Of a DNA stretch of 64,000 nt, positions 40,542 through 53,123 are shown piece by piece. The number at the start of each line of letters is the position of its first letter. The stretch's first letter is position 1. Both the position numbers and the translations under genes were made by a program. The DNA comes from Pseudomonas paraeruginosa PA7 (GTDB lineage Bacteria; Pseudomonadota; Gammaproteobacteria; Pseudomonadales; Pseudomonadaceae). The notes below the pieces were generated by a model. It saw only the letters and a program-made list of their open reading frames with translations, had not been told where the DNA came from and searched no databases. The stretch is taken from positions 2,174,001 through 2,238,000 of the forward strand of contig NC_009656.1 of assembly GCF_000017205.1 (NCBI RefSeq), written 5' to 3'.

Positions 40542-41990
40542 GTGACTCAGAAGCCCGACCAGTGTCTCGGTGAATGGATCGATCGTGAAGCCATCGCGGA
40601 AGCCATGATCCCGCTGATTGGCCAGCTCTACCGCAACAACAATGTGGTGACTTCGATCCATGGCCGTGGTCTGATCAACCGCTCGGTGATCGCGATCATG
40701 AAGGCGCATCGTTTCGCCCGTCATCGCATGGCCGACGACGCCGAGCTGTCGGTTCACGAGACGTTCCCGATCCTCAAGGCGATGAGCGAGCTCAAGCTGG
40801 GCGCCGCTTCCGTCGACCTGGGCAAGATGGTCGCCAAGTTCAAGGCAGAAGGTAACGGCCGCAGCATCGAGGACTTCGTCAAGGCCGAACTGGCCGAGGT
40901 GGTCGGCAAGCAGAACGGCGACGCCCGCGAAGGCACCGACGTCGTGCTCTACGGCTTCGGCCGGATCGGCCGCCTGCTGGCGCGCATCCTGATCGAGAAG
41001 ACCGGCGGTGGCGACGGCCTGCGCCTGCGCGCGATCGTCGTCCGCAAGGGCGCCGAGAACGACCTGGTCAAGCGTGCCAGCCTGCTGCGTCGCGACTCCG
41101 TGCACGGGCCGTTCGATGGCACCATCACCATCGACGAAGAAAACAACACGCTGACCGCCAACGGCAACCTGATCCAGGTAATCTATTCCAACGACCCGGC
41201 GTCGATCGACTATACCCAGTACGGCATCAAGAACGCCCTGCTGGTCGACAACACCGGCAAGTGGCGCGACGCCGAAGGCCTCGGCCAGCACCTGAAGTGC
41301 CCGGGTATCGATCGCGTGGTCCTCACCGCCCCGGGCAAGGGCGCGCTGAAGAACATCGTGCATGGCATCAACCACGCCGACATCGGCGCCGACGACAAGA
41401 TCATCTCGGCCGCGTCCTGCACCACCAACGCCATCGTGCCGGTGCTGAAGGCCGTCAACGACCAGTACGGCATCGTCAACGGCCACGTCGAGACCGTTCA
41501 CTCGTACACCAACGACCAGAACCTGATCGACAACTTCCACAAGGGCAGTCGTCGTGGCCGCAGCGCGCCGCTGAACATGGTGATCACCGAGACCGGCGCC
41601 GCCACCGCCGCGGCCAAGGCCCTGCCGGTGCTGAAAGGCAAGCTGACCGGCAACGCGATCCGCGTGCCGACGCCGAACGTGTCCATGGCGATCCTCAACC
41701 TGAACCTGGAAAAGGCCACCAGCCGCGAGGAGATCAACGAGTACCTGCGCCAGATGGCCATGCACTCGGACCTGCAGAAGCAGATCGACTTCGTCAGTTC
41801 CCAGGAAGTGGTTTCCACCGACTTCGTCGGCTCGCGCCATGCCGGCGTGGTGGACGCCGAGGCGACCATCTGCAACGACAATCGTGTCGTCCTGTACGTC
41901 TGGTACGACAACGAGTTCGGCTACAGCTGCCAGGTGGTCCGCGTGATGGAAGACATGGCCGGGGTCAATCCGCCCGCCTTCCCGCGTTGA
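40542..41990 (+). CDS. Glyceraldehyde-3-phosphate dehydrogenase homologue with N-terminal extension
   Basis: 482 residues. The NAD fold begins at VVLYGFGRIGRLLARIL near residue 135 and the catalytic cysteine is in SAASCTTNAIVPVL, followed by HSYTNDQN with the catalytic His partner. Canonical GAPDH is about 335 residues, so roughly 125 residues are added in front; they look helical (EWIDREAIAEAMIPLIGQLY) and I recognise no domain. The GTG at 40542 has GGAAGG just upstream; ATG at 40524 would overlap that site. It probably catalyses the phosphorylating oxidation or its reverse; cofactor choice is unclear. The other P. aeruginosa GAPDH lies outside this window. Confidence 0.92.
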   Translation: MTQKPDQCLGEWIDREAIAEAMIPLIGQLYRNNNVVTSIHGRGLINRSVIAIMKAHRFARHRMADDAELSVHETFPILKAMSELKLGAASVDLGKMVAKFKAEGNGRSIEDFVKAELAEVVGKQNGDAREGTDVVLYGFGRIGRLLARILIEKTGGGDGLRLRAIVVRKGAENDLVKRASLLRRDSVHGPFDGTITIDEENNTLTANGNLIQVIYSNDPASIDYTQYGIKNALLVDNTGKWRDAEGLGQHLKCPGIDRVVLTAPGKGALKNIVHGINHADIGADDKIISAASCTTNAIVPVLKAVNDQYGIVNGHVETVHSYTNDQNLIDNFHKGSRRGRSAPLNMVITETGAATAAAKALPVLKGKLTGNAIRVPTPNVSMAILNLNLEKATSREEINEYLRQMAMHSDLQKQIDFVSSQEVVSTDFVGSRHAGVVDAEATICNDNRVVLYVWYDNEFGYSCQVVRVMEDMAGVNPPAFPR

Positions 41991-42007
41991 TCCGCGAGGC
42001 ATAGAGG

Positions 42008-42036
42008 AAAACGGGAGCTCTCGGGCTCCCGTTTTT
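42008..42036 (+). terminator. Intrinsic terminator after the GAPDH-like gene
   Basis: AAAACGGGAGC and GCTCCCGTTTT form an 11-base stem with a 6-base loop, ending in a run of five T. Confidence 0.93.
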
Positions 42037-42091
42037 CATTCCTGTCGATAACCAGAACAAGAAACTACTCACTTCGATTTAGGGCTTTTCA

Positions 42092-43501
42092 ATGGATGGT
42101 CAACATCTGCACCAGGGCGAGCTGAAGCGTGGCCTGAAGAACCGCCACATCCAGCTGATCGCGCTGGGCGGGGCGATCGGTACCGGCCTGTTCCTCGGCT
42201 CGGCGGGGGTCATCAAGACGGCCGGTCCGTCGATGATCCTCGGCTACGCCATCGGCGGCTTCATCGCCTTCCTGATCATGCGCCAGCTCGGCGAGATGAT
42301 CGTCGAGGAGCCGGTGGCCGGTTCCTTCAGCCACTTCGCGCACAAGTACTGGGGCGGCTTCGCCGGCTTCCTTTCCGGCTGGAACTACTGGGTGCTGTAC
42401 ATCCTGGTCGGCATGTCGGAGCTCACCGCGGTAGGCAAGTACATCCAGTACTGGTGGCCTGACGTGCCGACCTGGGCCACCGCGGCGGCGTTCTTCGTGC
42501 TGATCAATGCGATCAACCTGGCCAATGTAAAGGCTTTCGGCGAGACCGAGTTCTGGTTCGCGATCATCAAGGTGGTGGCGATCATCGGCATGATCCTGCT
42601 CGGCATCTACCTGCTGGTCGGTGGCGGCGGCGGTCCGCAGGCCTCGGTGAGCAACCTGTGGGATCGTGGCGGTTTCTTCCCCAACGGCCCCGGCGGCCTG
42701 GTGATGACCCTGGCGATCATCATGTTCTCCTTCGGTGGCCTGGAGCTGGTGGGCATCACCGCGGCCGAGGCCGCCGAGCCGAGGAAGGTGATCCCGAAGG
42801 CGATCAACCAGGTGATCTACCGGATCCTGATCTTCTATATCGGCGCCCTGGCGGTGCTGCTCTCCCTGTATCCCTGGGACCAGTTGGTGGAGACCATCAA
42901 CGCCTCCGGCGACGACTACAGCGGCAGCCCGTTCGTGCAGATCTTCTCGCTGATCGGCAGCGGCACCGCGGCCAACATCCTCAATTTCGTGGTTCTCACC
43001 GCGGCGCTCTCGGTGTACAACAGCGGCGTCTACTGCAACAGCCGGATGCTCTACGGCCTGGCCGCCCAGGGCGATGCGCCGAAGGTGCTGATGTCGGTGG
43101 ATCGTCGTGGCGTGCCGGTGCTGTCGATCCTGGTCTCGGCGCTGATCACCTTCCTCTGCGTGATCGTCAACTACGTCCTGCCGCACAAGGCGCTGGAGCT
43201 GCTGATGTCGCTGGTGGTGGCGGCGCTGGTGATCAACTGGGCGATGATCAGCCTGTCGCACCTGAAGTTCCGCGCGGCGATGAAGCGCCAGGGCGTGGAC
43301 ACCTTCTTCAAGGCACTGTGGTCGCCGTTCAGCAACTACCTGTGCCTGGTCTTCGTGCTGTTCATCCTCGGCATCATGCTGATGATCCCCGGCATCAATG
43401 TCTCGGTCTACGCCATCCCGGTCTGGTTGCTGCTGATGTGGGGCTGCTACCGGCTCAAGCTGTCCGTGGCGCAGAAGCGCGCGCCTGGCCAGCGCGCCTG
43501 A
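42092..43501 (+). CDS. aroP: Aromatic amino acid permease (AroP type)
   Basis: 469 residues with 12 hydrophobic segments of the amino acid-polyamine-organocation superfamily. The family signature IQLIALGGAIGTGLFLGSAG covers the first membrane helix, with FSFGGLELVGITAAEA later. Members bring Phe, Tyr and Trp into the cell by proton symport; the exact specificity within the AAT family (aromatic, proline, GABA) is not provable here. A monocistronic unit between a terminator and the nqr operon. The following 195 bases are the nqr upstream region with no clear element. Confidence 0.85.
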   Translation: MDGQHLHQGELKRGLKNRHIQLIALGGAIGTGLFLGSAGVIKTAGPSMILGYAIGGFIAFLIMRQLGEMIVEEPVAGSFSHFAHKYWGGFAGFLSGWNYWVLYILVGMSELTAVGKYIQYWWPDVPTWATAAAFFVLINAINLANVKAFGETEFWFAIIKVVAIIGMILLGIYLLVGGGGGPQASVSNLWDRGGFFPNGPGGLVMTLAIIMFSFGGLELVGITAAEAAEPRKVIPKAINQVIYRILIFYIGALAVLLSLYPWDQLVETINASGDDYSGSPFVQIFSLIGSGTAANILNFVVLTAALSVYNSGVYCNSRMLYGLAAQGDAPKVLMSVDRRGVPVLSILVSALITFLCVIVNYVLPHKALELLMSLVVAALVINWAMISLSHLKFRAAMKRQGVDTFFKALWSPFSNYLCLVFVLFILGIMLMIPGINVSVYAIPVWLLLMWGCYRLKLSVAQKRAPGQRA

Positions 43502-43687
43502 TTTCTGTCGCTTTCTGTTACGCGTTTCAAGGTGCGATGAACGGCTTGGGTGGCCCGGCGCCGGGTGGCTCTTTATAATCCGGGGTTTCCTTGCGAGACC
43601 ATTCATCAATCGTGCCAATTCAGTACGTTGTGTGCGATGGTGGTCACTTTATGACTTGGGTCTCGCCTCTTTTGCCCACGACACTAG

Positions 43688-45034
<1,347 letters not shown>

Positions 45035-45037
45035 GCC

Positions 45038-46249
45038 ATGGGTTTGCGTAACCTGCTCGACAAGGTCGAGCATCATTTCGAGAAGGGCGGGCGCTACGAG
45101 AAGTGGTACCCGCTGTACGAGGCCGTGGACACCTTCCTCTATCGTCCCGGCAGCGTCACCCGCACCACCGCCCATGTGCGCGACGGCATCGACCTGAAGC
45201 GCATGATGATCATCGTCTGGCTGTGCACCTTCCCGGCGATGTTCTTCGGCATGTACAACGTCGGCCACCAGGCCAACCTGATCTTCGCCCAGAGTCCCGA
45301 CCTGCTGGGCGCCCAGGATGGCTGGCGCTTCGCCCTGATCGGCGCGCTGGCCGGGTTCGACCCGAACAGCCTGTGGGATTGCCTGGTCCAGGGGGCCGCG
45401 TACTTCCTGCCGGTGTACCTGACCACCTTCATCGTCGGCGGCTTCTGGGAGGTGCTGTTCGCCACCATCCGTCGCCACGAGGTCAACGAAGGCTTCTTCG
45501 TCACCTCGGTGCTGTTCGCCCTGACCCTGCCGCCGTCCGTCCCGCTCTGGCAGGTGGCGCTGGGGATCAGCTTCGGCGTGGTGCTGGGCAAGGAAGTATT
45601 CGGCGGCACCGGGAAGAACTTCCTCAACCCGGCCCTGGTCGGCCGTGCCTTCCTGTTCTTCGCCTATCCGGCGCAGATGTCCGGCGACGCCGTATGGACC
45701 TCGGTGGACGGCTTCGCCGGCGCCACCTCGCTGAGCCTGGCAGCCGCCGGCGGGGTGGACAACATCCTCGGCCACGGCCTGACCTGGATGGACGCCTTCC
45801 TCGGCCACATGCAGGGTTCGATGGGCGAGACCAGCACCCTGGCGATCTTCATCGGCGGCGCCGTGCTGCTGCTGACCCGCATCGCCTCCTGGCGGATCGT
45901 CGCCGGGGTGATGCTGGGGATGATCGCCATGAGCTACCTGTTCAACGCCATCGGCTCGACCAGCAACCCGATGTTCGCCATGCCCTGGTACTGGCACCTG
46001 GTCACCGGCGGCTTCGCCTTCGGCATGATCTTCATGGCCACCGACCCGGTCTCGGCGTCCATGACCGACACCGGCAAGTGGCTGTTCGGCGCCCTGATCG
46101 GGGTGATGGTCATGCTGATCCGGGTGGTCAACCCGGCGTTCCCGGAAGGCATGATGCTGGCGATCCTGTTCGCCAACCTGTTCGCACCGCTGATCGACCA
46201 CTTCGTCGTACAGGCCAACATCAAGCGGAGGCTGGCGCGCAATGGCTAA
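45038..46249 (+). CDS. nqrB: Na+-translocating NADH:quinone reductase subunit B
   Basis: 403 residues with about 10 membrane helices, the main membrane subunit holding riboflavin and a covalent FMN. The flavinylation motif is GFAGATSLS with Thr230 as the likely phosphoester site; ApbE encoded downstream would attach it. The last 8 bases overlap nqrC. Confidence 0.97.
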   Translation: MGLRNLLDKVEHHFEKGGRYEKWYPLYEAVDTFLYRPGSVTRTTAHVRDGIDLKRMMIIVWLCTFPAMFFGMYNVGHQANLIFAQSPDLLGAQDGWRFALIGALAGFDPNSLWDCLVQGAAYFLPVYLTTFIVGGFWEVLFATIRRHEVNEGFFVTSVLFALTLPPSVPLWQVALGISFGVVLGKEVFGGTGKNFLNPALVGRAFLFFAYPAQMSGDAVWTSVDGFAGATSLSLAAAGGVDNILGHGLTWMDAFLGHMQGSMGETSTLAIFIGGAVLLLTRIASWRIVAGVMLGMIAMSYLFNAIGSTSNPMFAMPWYWHLVTGGFAFGMIFMATDPVSASMTDTGKWLFGALIGVMVMLIRVVNPAFPEGMMLAILFANLFAPLIDHFVVQANIKRRLARNG

Positions 46250-47027
46250 TCAAGAATCCACCACCCGCACGCTGCTGGTGGCCCTGGTGGTGTGCCTGGT
46301 CAGCTCGGTGTTCGTCGCCGGCGCGGCGGTGGCGCTGAAGCCGACCCAGGCGGAGAACCGCCTGCTCGACAAGCAGCGCAGCATCCTCGCCATCGCCGGC
46401 CTGGGCCAGCCGGGCATGTCCGGCAAAGAGGTCAAGGCGCTGTTCGACAGCCGCATCAGCGCCAGGGTGGTCGACCTGCAGAGCGGCACCTTCAGCGATG
46501 CCCAGGACCCGATCAGCTACGATCCGCTCAAGGCGGCCAAGGATCCGGCGCTGTCCGAAGCGCTGCCCGCCGCCCAGGACATCGCCTCGATCAAGCGCCG
46601 CGAGCGCTACACCACGGTGTACCTGGTGGAGACCGACGGCAAGCTCGACACCCTGATCCTGCCGGTGCGCGGCTACGGCCTGTGGTCGACCCTGTACGGC
46701 TTCCTCGCGCTCAAGGGAGACCTCAACACCGTCGCCGGCTTCGGCTTCTACCAGCACGGCGAGACCCCCGGCCTCGGCGGCGAGGTGGACAATCCGAAAT
46801 GGAAGGCGCTGTGGGTCGGCAAGACCCTGTACGACGCGCAGGGCGATCTCGCCGTGCAGATCATCAAGGGTTCGGTGGACCCGCAGTCGGCCAAGGCGAC
46901 CCACCAGGTCGACGGCCTGGCCGGCGCCACCCTGACCAGCAAGGGTGTCGACAACCTGCTGCATTTCTGGCTCGGCAAGGACGGCTTCGACGCCTTCCTC
47001 GCCAATCTGCGCAAAGGGGAGGCGTGA
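46242..47027 (+). CDS. nqrC: Na+-translocating NADH:quinone reductase subunit C
   Basis: 261 residues: an N-terminal membrane helix ([21 protein letters not shown]) and a periplasmic FMN_bind domain. The covalent FMN site is in [10 protein letters not shown], Thr230. The stop shares one base with the nqrD start (TGATG). Confidence 0.97.
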   Translation: MANQESTTRTLLVALVVCLVSSVFVAGAAVALKPTQAENRLLDKQRSILAIAGLGQPGMSGKEVKALFDSRISARVVDLQSGTFSDAQDPISYDPLKAAKDPALSEALPAAQDIASIKRRERYTTVYLVETDGKLDTLILPVRGYGLWSTLYGFLALKGDLNTVAGFGFYQHGETPGLGGEVDNPKWKALWVGKTLYDAQGDLAVQIIKGSVDPQSAKATHQVDGLAGATLTSKGVDNLLHFWLGKDGFDAFLANLRKGEA

Positions 47028-47698
47028 TGGCTGCTCAACCCACGATCCGCGAAGTCCTGTTCAATCCGGTCTTCCAGAACAACCCGATCGGCCTGCAGAT
47101 CCTCGGCATCTGCTCGGCGCTGGCGGTGACCTCGAACCTGAAGACCGCCACCGTCATGGCCATCGCCCTGACCCTGGTGACCGGCTTCTCCAACCTGTTC
47201 ATCTCGATGATCCGCCGGCAGATTCCCAGCTCGATCCGGATGATCGTGCAGATGGTGATCATCGCCTCGCTGGTGATCGTCGTCGACCAGGTGCTCAAGG
47301 CCTATGCCTACAGCCTGAGCAAGCAGCTCTCGGTGTTCGTCGGCCTGATCATCACCAACTGCATCGTGATGGGCCGCGCCGAAGCCTTCGCCATGGCCAA
47401 CCCGCCGCTCGTGTCGTTCTTCGACGGCATCGGCAACGGTCTCGGCTACAGCGCCATGCTGCTGGTACTGGGCTTCATCCGCGAGCTGTTCGGCGCCGGC
47501 AAGCTGTACGGCATCAGCGTGTTGCCGACGGTCAACGATGGCGGCTGGTACCAGCCGAACGGCCTGCTCCTGCTGCCGCCCTCGGCGTTCTTCCTGATCG
47601 GGCTGATCATCTGGGCCCTGCGCACCTGGAAGAAAGACCAGGTCGAGGCACCGGCCTACAGGATGGCCCCGCAGGTATCCAGCAAGGAGGCGTACTGA
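47027..47698 (+). CDS. nqrD: Na+-translocating NADH:quinone reductase subunit D
   Basis: 223 residues with six predicted membrane helices; NqrD and NqrE are related and together hold an iron centre between them, with Cys in [19 protein letters not shown]. The start overlaps nqrC by one base. Confidence 0.97.
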   Translation: MAAQPTIREVLFNPVFQNNPIGLQILGICSALAVTSNLKTATVMAIALTLVTGFSNLFISMIRRQIPSSIRMIVQMVIIASLVIVVDQVLKAYAYSLSKQLSVFVGLIITNCIVMGRAEAFAMANPPLVSFFDGIGNGLGYSAMLLVLGFIRELFGAGKLYGISVLPTVNDGGWYQPNGLLLLPPSAFFLIGLIIWALRTWKKDQVEAPAYRMAPQVSSKEAY

Positions 47699-48306
47699 TG
47701 GAGCACTACATCAGCCTGTTCGTGAAGGCCGTGTTCGTCGAGAACATGGCGCTGGCGTTCTTCCTCGGCATGTGTACCTTCATCGCCATCTCGAAGAAGG
47801 TGGAGACCGCCATCGGCCTGGGTATCGCGGTGATCGTGGTGCAGACCATCACCGTACCGGCCAACAACCTGATCTACACCTACCTGCTCAAGGACGGCGC
47901 GCTGGCCTGGGCCGGGCTGCCCGAGGTGGACCTGAGCTTCCTCGGCCTGCTCAGCTACATCGGAGTGATCGCCGCCATCGTGCAGATCCTCGAGATGCTC
48001 CTCGACAAGTACGTCCCCAGCCTCTACAACGCGCTGGGCGTGTTCCTGCCGCTGATCACGGTGAACTGCGCGATCATGGCCGGCTCGCTGTTCATGGTCG
48101 AGCGTGACTACAACCTCGCCGAGAGCACGGTGTACGGCGTCGGCTCGGGCTTTTCCTGGGCGCTGGCGATCGCCGCGCTGGCGGGTATCCGCGAGAAGCT
48201 CAAGTACAGCGACGTCCCCGAGGGGCTGCAGGGCCTGGGGATCACCTTCATCACCATCGGCCTGATGTCGTTGGGTTTCATGTCGTTCTCCGGCGTGCAG
48301 TTGTAA
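47698..48306 (+). CDS. nqrE: Na+-translocating NADH:quinone reductase subunit E
   Basis: 202 residues, six membrane helices, starting [30 protein letters not shown] carries the iron-centre Cys. One-base overlap with nqrD (TGATG). Confidence 0.97.
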   Translation: MEHYISLFVKAVFVENMALAFFLGMCTFIAISKKVETAIGLGIAVIVVQTITVPANNLIYTYLLKDGALAWAGLPEVDLSFLGLLSYIGVIAAIVQILEMLLDKYVPSLYNALGVFLPLITVNCAIMAGSLFMVERDYNLAESTVYGVGSGFSWALAIAALAGIREKLKYSDVPEGLQGLGITFITIGLMSLGFMSFSGVQL

Positions 48307-48316
48307 GGAGAGGCCC

Positions 48317-49540
48317 GTGATCGGATTCGAGATTTTCCTGGCCATCGGCATGTTCACCGCCATCGTCCTCGGCCTGGTGGCGATCATCCTGGTCGCCCGC
48401 GCCAAGCTGGTGTCGAGCGGCGACGTGACCATCCAGATCAACGGCGAGCACAGCCTCACCGTGCCGGCCGGCGGCAAGCTGCTGCAGACCCTGGCGGCGA
48501 ACAACGTGTTCCTGTCCTCCGCCTGCGGCGGCGGCGGCACCTGCGCGCAGTGCAAATGCGTGGTGGTCGACGGCGGTGGCGAGATGCTGCCCACCGAGGA
48601 GTCGCATTTCACCCGGCGCCAGGCGAAGGAAGGCTGGCGCCTGTCGTGCCAGACCCCGGTCAAGCAGGACATGCAGATCCGCGTGCCTGAAGAAGTCTTC
48701 GGGGTGAAGAAGTGGGAGTGCACGGTGGAGTCCAACCCCAACGTCGCCACCTTCATCAAGGAGCTCACCCTGCGCCTGCCGGACGGTGAAAGCGTGGATT
48801 TCCGCGCCGGCGGCTACGTGCAGCTGGAATGCCCGCCGCACGTGGTCGAGTACAAGGACTTCGATATCCAGCCGGAATATCGCGGCGACTGGGACAAGTT
48901 CAACATGTGGCGCTACGTCTCGAAGGTCGACGAGACGGTGATCCGCGCCTACTCGATGGCCAACTACCCGGAAGAGAAGGGCGTGGTGAAGTTCAACATC
49001 CGCATCGCCTCGCCGCCGCCGGGCAGCGACCTGCCGCCGGGACAGATGTCGTCCTGGGTGTTCAACCTCAAGCCGGGCGACAAGGTCACCGTGTACGGGC
49101 CATTCGGTGAGTTCTTCGCCAAGGACACCGAGGCCGAGATGGTCTTCATCGGCGGTGGCGCCGGCATGGCGCCGATGCGCTCGCACATCTTCGACCAGCT
49201 GCGCAGGCTCAGGTCGACCCGCAAGATCAGCTTCTGGTACGGCGCGCGCTCGCTGCGCGAGGCGTTCTATACCGAGGAGTACGACCAGCTGCAGGCGGAG
49301 AATCCCAACTTCCAGTGGCATCTGGCGCTGTCCGACCCGCAGCCGGAGGACAACTGGACCGGCCTGACCGGCTTCATCCACAACGTGCTGTTCGAGAACT
49401 ACCTGAAGGACCACCCGGCGCCCGAGGACTGCGAGTTCTACATGTGCGGCCCGCCGATGATGAATGCCGCGGTGATCAAGATGCTCACCGACCTGGGCGT
49501 GGAGCGCGAGAATATCCTGCTGGACGATTTCGGTGGCTGA
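48317..49540 (+). CDS. nqrF: Na+-translocating NADH:quinone reductase subunit F
   Basis: 407 residues from GTG with AAGGAGAGG upstream. One N-terminal membrane helix, a 2Fe-2S ferredoxin domain with [14 protein letters not shown], then an FAD/NADH reductase domain with RAYSMANYP and [14 protein letters not shown]. It is the entry point for electrons from NADH. Overlaps apbE by 8 bases. Confidence 0.98.
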   Translation: MIGFEIFLAIGMFTAIVLGLVAIILVARAKLVSSGDVTIQINGEHSLTVPAGGKLLQTLAANNVFLSSACGGGGTCAQCKCVVVDGGGEMLPTEESHFTRRQAKEGWRLSCQTPVKQDMQIRVPEEVFGVKKWECTVESNPNVATFIKELTLRLPDGESVDFRAGGYVQLECPPHVVEYKDFDIQPEYRGDWDKFNMWRYVSKVDETVIRAYSMANYPEEKGVVKFNIRIASPPPGSDLPPGQMSSWVFNLKPGDKVTVYGPFGEFFAKDTEAEMVFIGGGAGMAPMRSHIFDQLRRLRSTRKISFWYGARSLREAFYTEEYDQLQAENPNFQWHLALSDPQPEDNWTGLTGFIHNVLFENYLKDHPAPEDCEFYMCGPPMMNAAVIKMLTDLGVERENILLDDFGG

Positions 49541-50561
49541 GCGTTTCCGTCCGCTTGCCATGGCGGGACTGGCAGCGCTGGCGCTGGTCCTGGCCGGGTG
49601 CGGCGACACCCTGGAAAGCTTCGGCGGCCCGACCATGGGCAGCACCTATTCGATCAAGTACGTGCGCGGCGCCTCGGCGCCCGACGTCGATACGGCGAAA
49701 GCGGCGGTGGAGAAGATCCTCGCCGAGGTCGACCGGCAGATGTCTACCTACCGCGACGACTCTCTGGTCTCGCGCTTCAATGCGCTGCCGGCACGGTCCT
49801 GCATGGAGCTGCCGGCGCCGATGCTGGAGCTGCTGCGCTACGGCGGCGAGCTGTCGGAACAGAGCCAGGGCGCCTTCGACATGACCGTCGAGCCGCTGAT
49901 GAACCTCTGGGGCTTCGGTCCGCAGGCGCGGGTGGAGAAGGTACCCGGCGCCGGGGAGATCGCCGCGGCACGCCGTGACGTCGGCCATCGCCACCTGCGC
50001 ATCGACGGCCAGCGCCTGTGCAAGGATGCCGCCGTACAGCTGGACTTCGACAGCATCGCCGCTGGCTACACGGTGGACGCGGTGGGCGAACGCCTGAAGG
50101 AGCTCGGCGTGCGCAGCTACCTGGCGGAAATCACCGGCGAGTTGAAAGCCGAAGGGCGCAAGCCTGACGGTACGCCCTGGCGCATCGCCATCGAGGCGCC
50201 GCGCGAGGGCCAGCGGGTGGCCCAGCAGGTGCTGGCGCTGGACGGCTACGGCGTCTCGACCTCCGGCGATTACCGCAACTATTTCGAAGAGAACGGCCAG
50301 CGCTATTCGCACACCTTCGACCCGCGCACCGGCGCGCCGATCAGTCACCACCTGGCTTCGGTCACGGTGATCGACCCATCGACGCGCAACGCCGACGGCC
50401 TGTCGACCCTGCTGATGGTGCTCGGTCCGGAAGAGGGCTACCGTTTCGCCGAGAAGCACCAGCTGGCGGCACTGTTCGTCAGTCGCCAGGGCGAGGGTTT
50501 CAGCAGCCGTACCACGCCGCGCTACGAACAACTGTTCGGCAACCAAGGAGAACGTCCATGA
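49533..50561 (+). CDS. apbE: FAD:protein FMN transferase ApbE
   Basis: 342 residues. A lipoprotein signal ends in LAGC, so it is anchored in the periplasm, and the ApbE domain shows [13 protein letters not shown] and [11 protein letters not shown] with magnesium/FAD-site residues. It transfers FMN from FAD to Thr in NqrB and NqrC, which explains its place in the operon. GTG at 49533 is preferred because it gives a basic n-region before the hydrophobic core; ATG at 49560 would remove it. Confidence 0.96.
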   Translation: MAERFRPLAMAGLAALALVLAGCGDTLESFGGPTMGSTYSIKYVRGASAPDVDTAKAAVEKILAEVDRQMSTYRDDSLVSRFNALPARSCMELPAPMLELLRYGGELSEQSQGAFDMTVEPLMNLWGFGPQARVEKVPGAGEIAAARRDVGHRHLRIDGQRLCKDAAVQLDFDSIAAGYTVDAVGERLKELGVRSYLAEITGELKAEGRKPDGTPWRIAIEAPREGQRVAQQVLALDGYGVSTSGDYRNYFEENGQRYSHTFDPRTGAPISHHLASVTVIDPSTRNADGLSTLLMVLGPEEGYRFAEKHQLAALFVSRQGEGFSSRTTPRYEQLFGNQGERP

Positions 50562-50785
50562 CCTGGCTACTGGTCTTCGTCATCATGCTGCTGGTGGTCC
50601 TCGGCATGTCCATCGGCGTCATCATGGGCCGCAAGCCGATCGCCGGCTCCTGCGGCGGCATCGCCAACCTGGGGATCGAGAAGGAATGCTCGATCTGCGG
50701 TGGCGACCGGCAGAAATGCGAGGAAGCCAATCGCGACGAATCTGTAGTGCCCGGAAAACTCGCCTACGACGCTACCAAACGCTAA
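50558..50785 (+). CDS. nqrM: NqrM, assembly factor for Na+-NQR
   Basis: 75 residues. One N-terminal membrane helix and a Cys-rich tail: C32, C44, C47, C54 (SCGGIANLGIEKECSICGG is the core). In Vibrio, NqrM (DUF539) is needed for maturation of the complex, apparently by delivering iron to the NqrD/E centre. It overlaps apbE by four bases (ATGA) and ends the nqr operon. Confidence 0.95.
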   Translation: MTWLLVFVIMLLVVLGMSIGVIMGRKPIAGSCGGIANLGIEKECSICGGDRQKCEEANRDESVVPGKLAYDATKR

Positions 50786-50963
50786 TGTGCGACATTTCGC
50801 ACAGGGCGTAACATATGCCCGCCTCGAGGTCGGACCGAGCCTTGCCCGGCGAATGCCGCCGTTCGCACCGACCCGATGATCGAATCGATCCGCCGCGCAC
50901 ATGTTGTGCCGTGGCTTTGCCGGAGGCGCCAGTGGGCGCCTCGGCCTGTTCTGAGGAGTACGC

Positions 50964-52358
50964 ATGGCTGTCTACAACTACGACGTGGTGATTTTGGGCA
51001 CGGGTCCGGCGGGCGAGGGGGCGGCGATGAACGCCTCCAAGTACGGGCGCAAGCTGGCGGTAGTCGACAGCCGTCGCGTGGTCGGAGGCAACTGCACGCA
51101 CCTCGGCACCATTCCTTCCAAGGCCCTGCGCCACTCGGTGAAGCAGATCATCGAGTTCAACACCAATCCGATGTTCCGCCAGATCGGCGAGCCGCGCTGG
51201 TTCTCCTTCCCCGACGTGCTGAAGAGCGCCGACCGGGTGATCTCCAAGCAGGTCGCCTCGCGTACCGGCTACTACGCGCGCAATCGCATCGACATGTTCA
51301 CCGGCACCGCCAGCTTCGTCGACGAGCGCACCGTCGAGGTGGTGACGCCGAGCGGCGCGGTGGAGCGCCTGGTCGCCGACCAGTTCGTGATCGCCACCGG
51401 TTCGCGTCCGTATCGTCCTTCGGACATCAATTTCAACCACCCGCGGGTCTACGACAGCGACACCATTCTCTCGCTGAGCCACACCCCGCGCCGGCTGATC
51501 ATCTACGGAGCCGGGGTGATCGGCTGCGAATACGCATCGATCTTCAGCGGCCTGGGTGTGCTGGTCGACCTGATCGACACCCGCGACCAGTTGCTCAGCT
51601 TCCTCGACGACGAGATTTCCGATGCGCTGAGCTACCACCTGCGCAACAACAACGTGCTGATCCGTCACAACGAGGAGTACGAGCGCGTCGAGGGGCTGGA
51701 CAACGGCGTCATCCTGCACCTGAAGTCGGGCAAGAAGATCAAGGCCGACGCGCTGCTCTGGTGCAACGGCCGGACCGGCAACACCGACAAGCTCGGCCTG
51801 GAGAACGTCGGCATCAAGGTCAACAGCCGTGGCCAGGTCGAGGTGGACGAGAACTACCGCACCTCGGTGAGCAACATCTTCGCCGCCGGCGACGTGATCG
51901 GCTGGCCGAGCCTGGCCAGCGCCGCCTACGACCAGGGCCGCTCGGCCGCCGGCAACATCGTCGAGAGCGATAGCTGGCGCTTCGTCAACGACGTGCCGAC
52001 CGGCATCTACACCATTCCGGAGATCAGCTCGATCGGCAAGAACGAGAGCGAGCTGACCGCGGCGAAGATTCCCTACGAAGTGGGCAAGGCGTTCTTCAAG
52101 GGCATGGCCCGGGCGCAGATCTCCAACGAGCCGGTGGGCATGCTGAAGATCCTGTTCCATCGCGAGACCCTGGAAATCCTCGGCGTGCATTGCTTCGGCG
52201 ACCAGGCCTCGGAAATCGTCCATATCGGCCAGGCGATCATGAACCAGCCGGGCGAACTGAATACCCTGAAGTACTTCGTCAACACCACCTTCAACTACCC
52301 GACCATGGCGGAAGCCTACCGGGTGGCGGCGTTCGACGGCCTCAACCGGCTTTTTTGA
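50964..52358 (+). CDS. sthA: Soluble pyridine nucleotide transhydrogenase
   Basis: 464 residues of the flavoprotein disulfide reductase family. [18 protein letters not shown] binds FAD and [18 protein letters not shown] marks the Sth group: the second redox Cys is replaced by Thr, so no disulfide forms. It moves reducing power between NADPH and NADH. It starts 178 bases after nqrM with its own GAGGAG site, so it may have a separate promoter; NADH produced could feed the adjacent Na+-NQR. Confidence 0.96.
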   Translation: MAVYNYDVVILGTGPAGEGAAMNASKYGRKLAVVDSRRVVGGNCTHLGTIPSKALRHSVKQIIEFNTNPMFRQIGEPRWFSFPDVLKSADRVISKQVASRTGYYARNRIDMFTGTASFVDERTVEVVTPSGAVERLVADQFVIATGSRPYRPSDINFNHPRVYDSDTILSLSHTPRRLIIYGAGVIGCEYASIFSGLGVLVDLIDTRDQLLSFLDDEISDALSYHLRNNNVLIRHNEEYERVEGLDNGVILHLKSGKKIKADALLWCNGRTGNTDKLGLENVGIKVNSRGQVEVDENYRTSVSNIFAAGDVIGWPSLASAAYDQGRSAAGNIVESDSWRFVNDVPTGIYTIPEISSIGKNESELTAAKIPYEVGKAFFKGMARAQISNEPVGMLKILFHRETLEILGVHCFGDQASEIVHIGQAIMNQPGELNTLKYFVNTTFNYPTMAEAYRVAAFDGLNRLF

Positions 52359-52400
52359 AGGACTCCGGCCGGCGGCCTGAGCCGGCCGGAGGGGATGTGC

Positions 52401-53123
52401 TCAGCGATTCCCGAGGGTGGCGCTGGCCAAACCGGGAAAGTCTGTGATCAGGCTGTCCACGCCGAAGTCGGCGAGCCGGCGCATCAGCGCCGGTTCGTTG
52501 ACCGTCCACACCGAGACGTGAAGCCCCAGGCGCTGGGCCTTGAGCAGGCGTTCCGGGGTGCACAGCGTCCAGTTCAGGGCGAGCAGGGCACAGCCATAGT
52601 GCTGGGCGACCTTCAGCGGGTCGAGCCAGGCGTATTCGGCGACCAGCCCGCGCGACAGCTCCGGAGTCAGTTCGTCGAGGGCCTTGAGCACGGTCCGCGA
52701 ACCGCTGGTGACGGTGACCCTGTCGCGGTTGCCGAAGCGCTCGGTCAGTTCCCTGATCCGCGTCACCGTTCGCGCCGCGCGCTCGCGCGAGGCGCTCTTC
52801 ACTTCCAGTTGCCAGTGCTCGAACGGGCACTGCTCGAACAACTCCTCCAGCCGCGGGATCGGCGTCGGCCGTACCCAGCCGGGGCCGCCATGGCGCGCGT
52901 CATAGGTGACCAGGGTGGCCGCGTCGTGTTCGGCGACCTTGCCGCGGCGGCCGGTGGTGCGCTTCAGGGTCGGGTCGTGGATCACCATCAGTTCGCCGTC
53001 GCGGGACAGGTGCAGGTCCAGTTCGCAACGGTTGACGCCGTGCTCCAGGCAGCGCTGGAAGCTGGCCAGGGTGTTTTCCGGCGCTTCGCCCTTGGCGCCG
53101 CGATGTCCATAGATGAGAGTCAC
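52401..53123 (-). CDS. Glycerophosphodiester phosphodiesterase (GlpQ/UgpQ-like, cytoplasmic)
   Basis: 240 residues, no signal peptide, so UgpQ-like. The GDPD signature is present: YGHRGAKGEAPENT, CELDLHLSRDGELMVIHD and later LEVKS. It hydrolyses glycerophosphodiesters to glycerol 3-phosphate and an alcohol. GTG at 53123 is chosen because AAGGAG lies 6 bases upstream. It overlaps the small secreted protein gene before it by 4 bases, so the two are cotranslated. Confidence 0.93.
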   Translation of the reverse strand: MTLIYGHRGAKGEAPENTLASFQRCLEHGVNRCELDLHLSRDGELMVIHDPTLKRTTGRRGKVAEHDAATLVTYDARHGGPGWVRPTPIPRLEELFEQCPFEHWQLEVKSASRERAARTVTRIRELTERFGNRDRVTVTSGSRTVLKALDELTPELSRGLVAEYAWLDPLKVAQHYGCALLALNWTLCTPERLLKAQRLGLHVSVWTVNEPALMRRLADFGVDSLITDFPGLASATLGNR

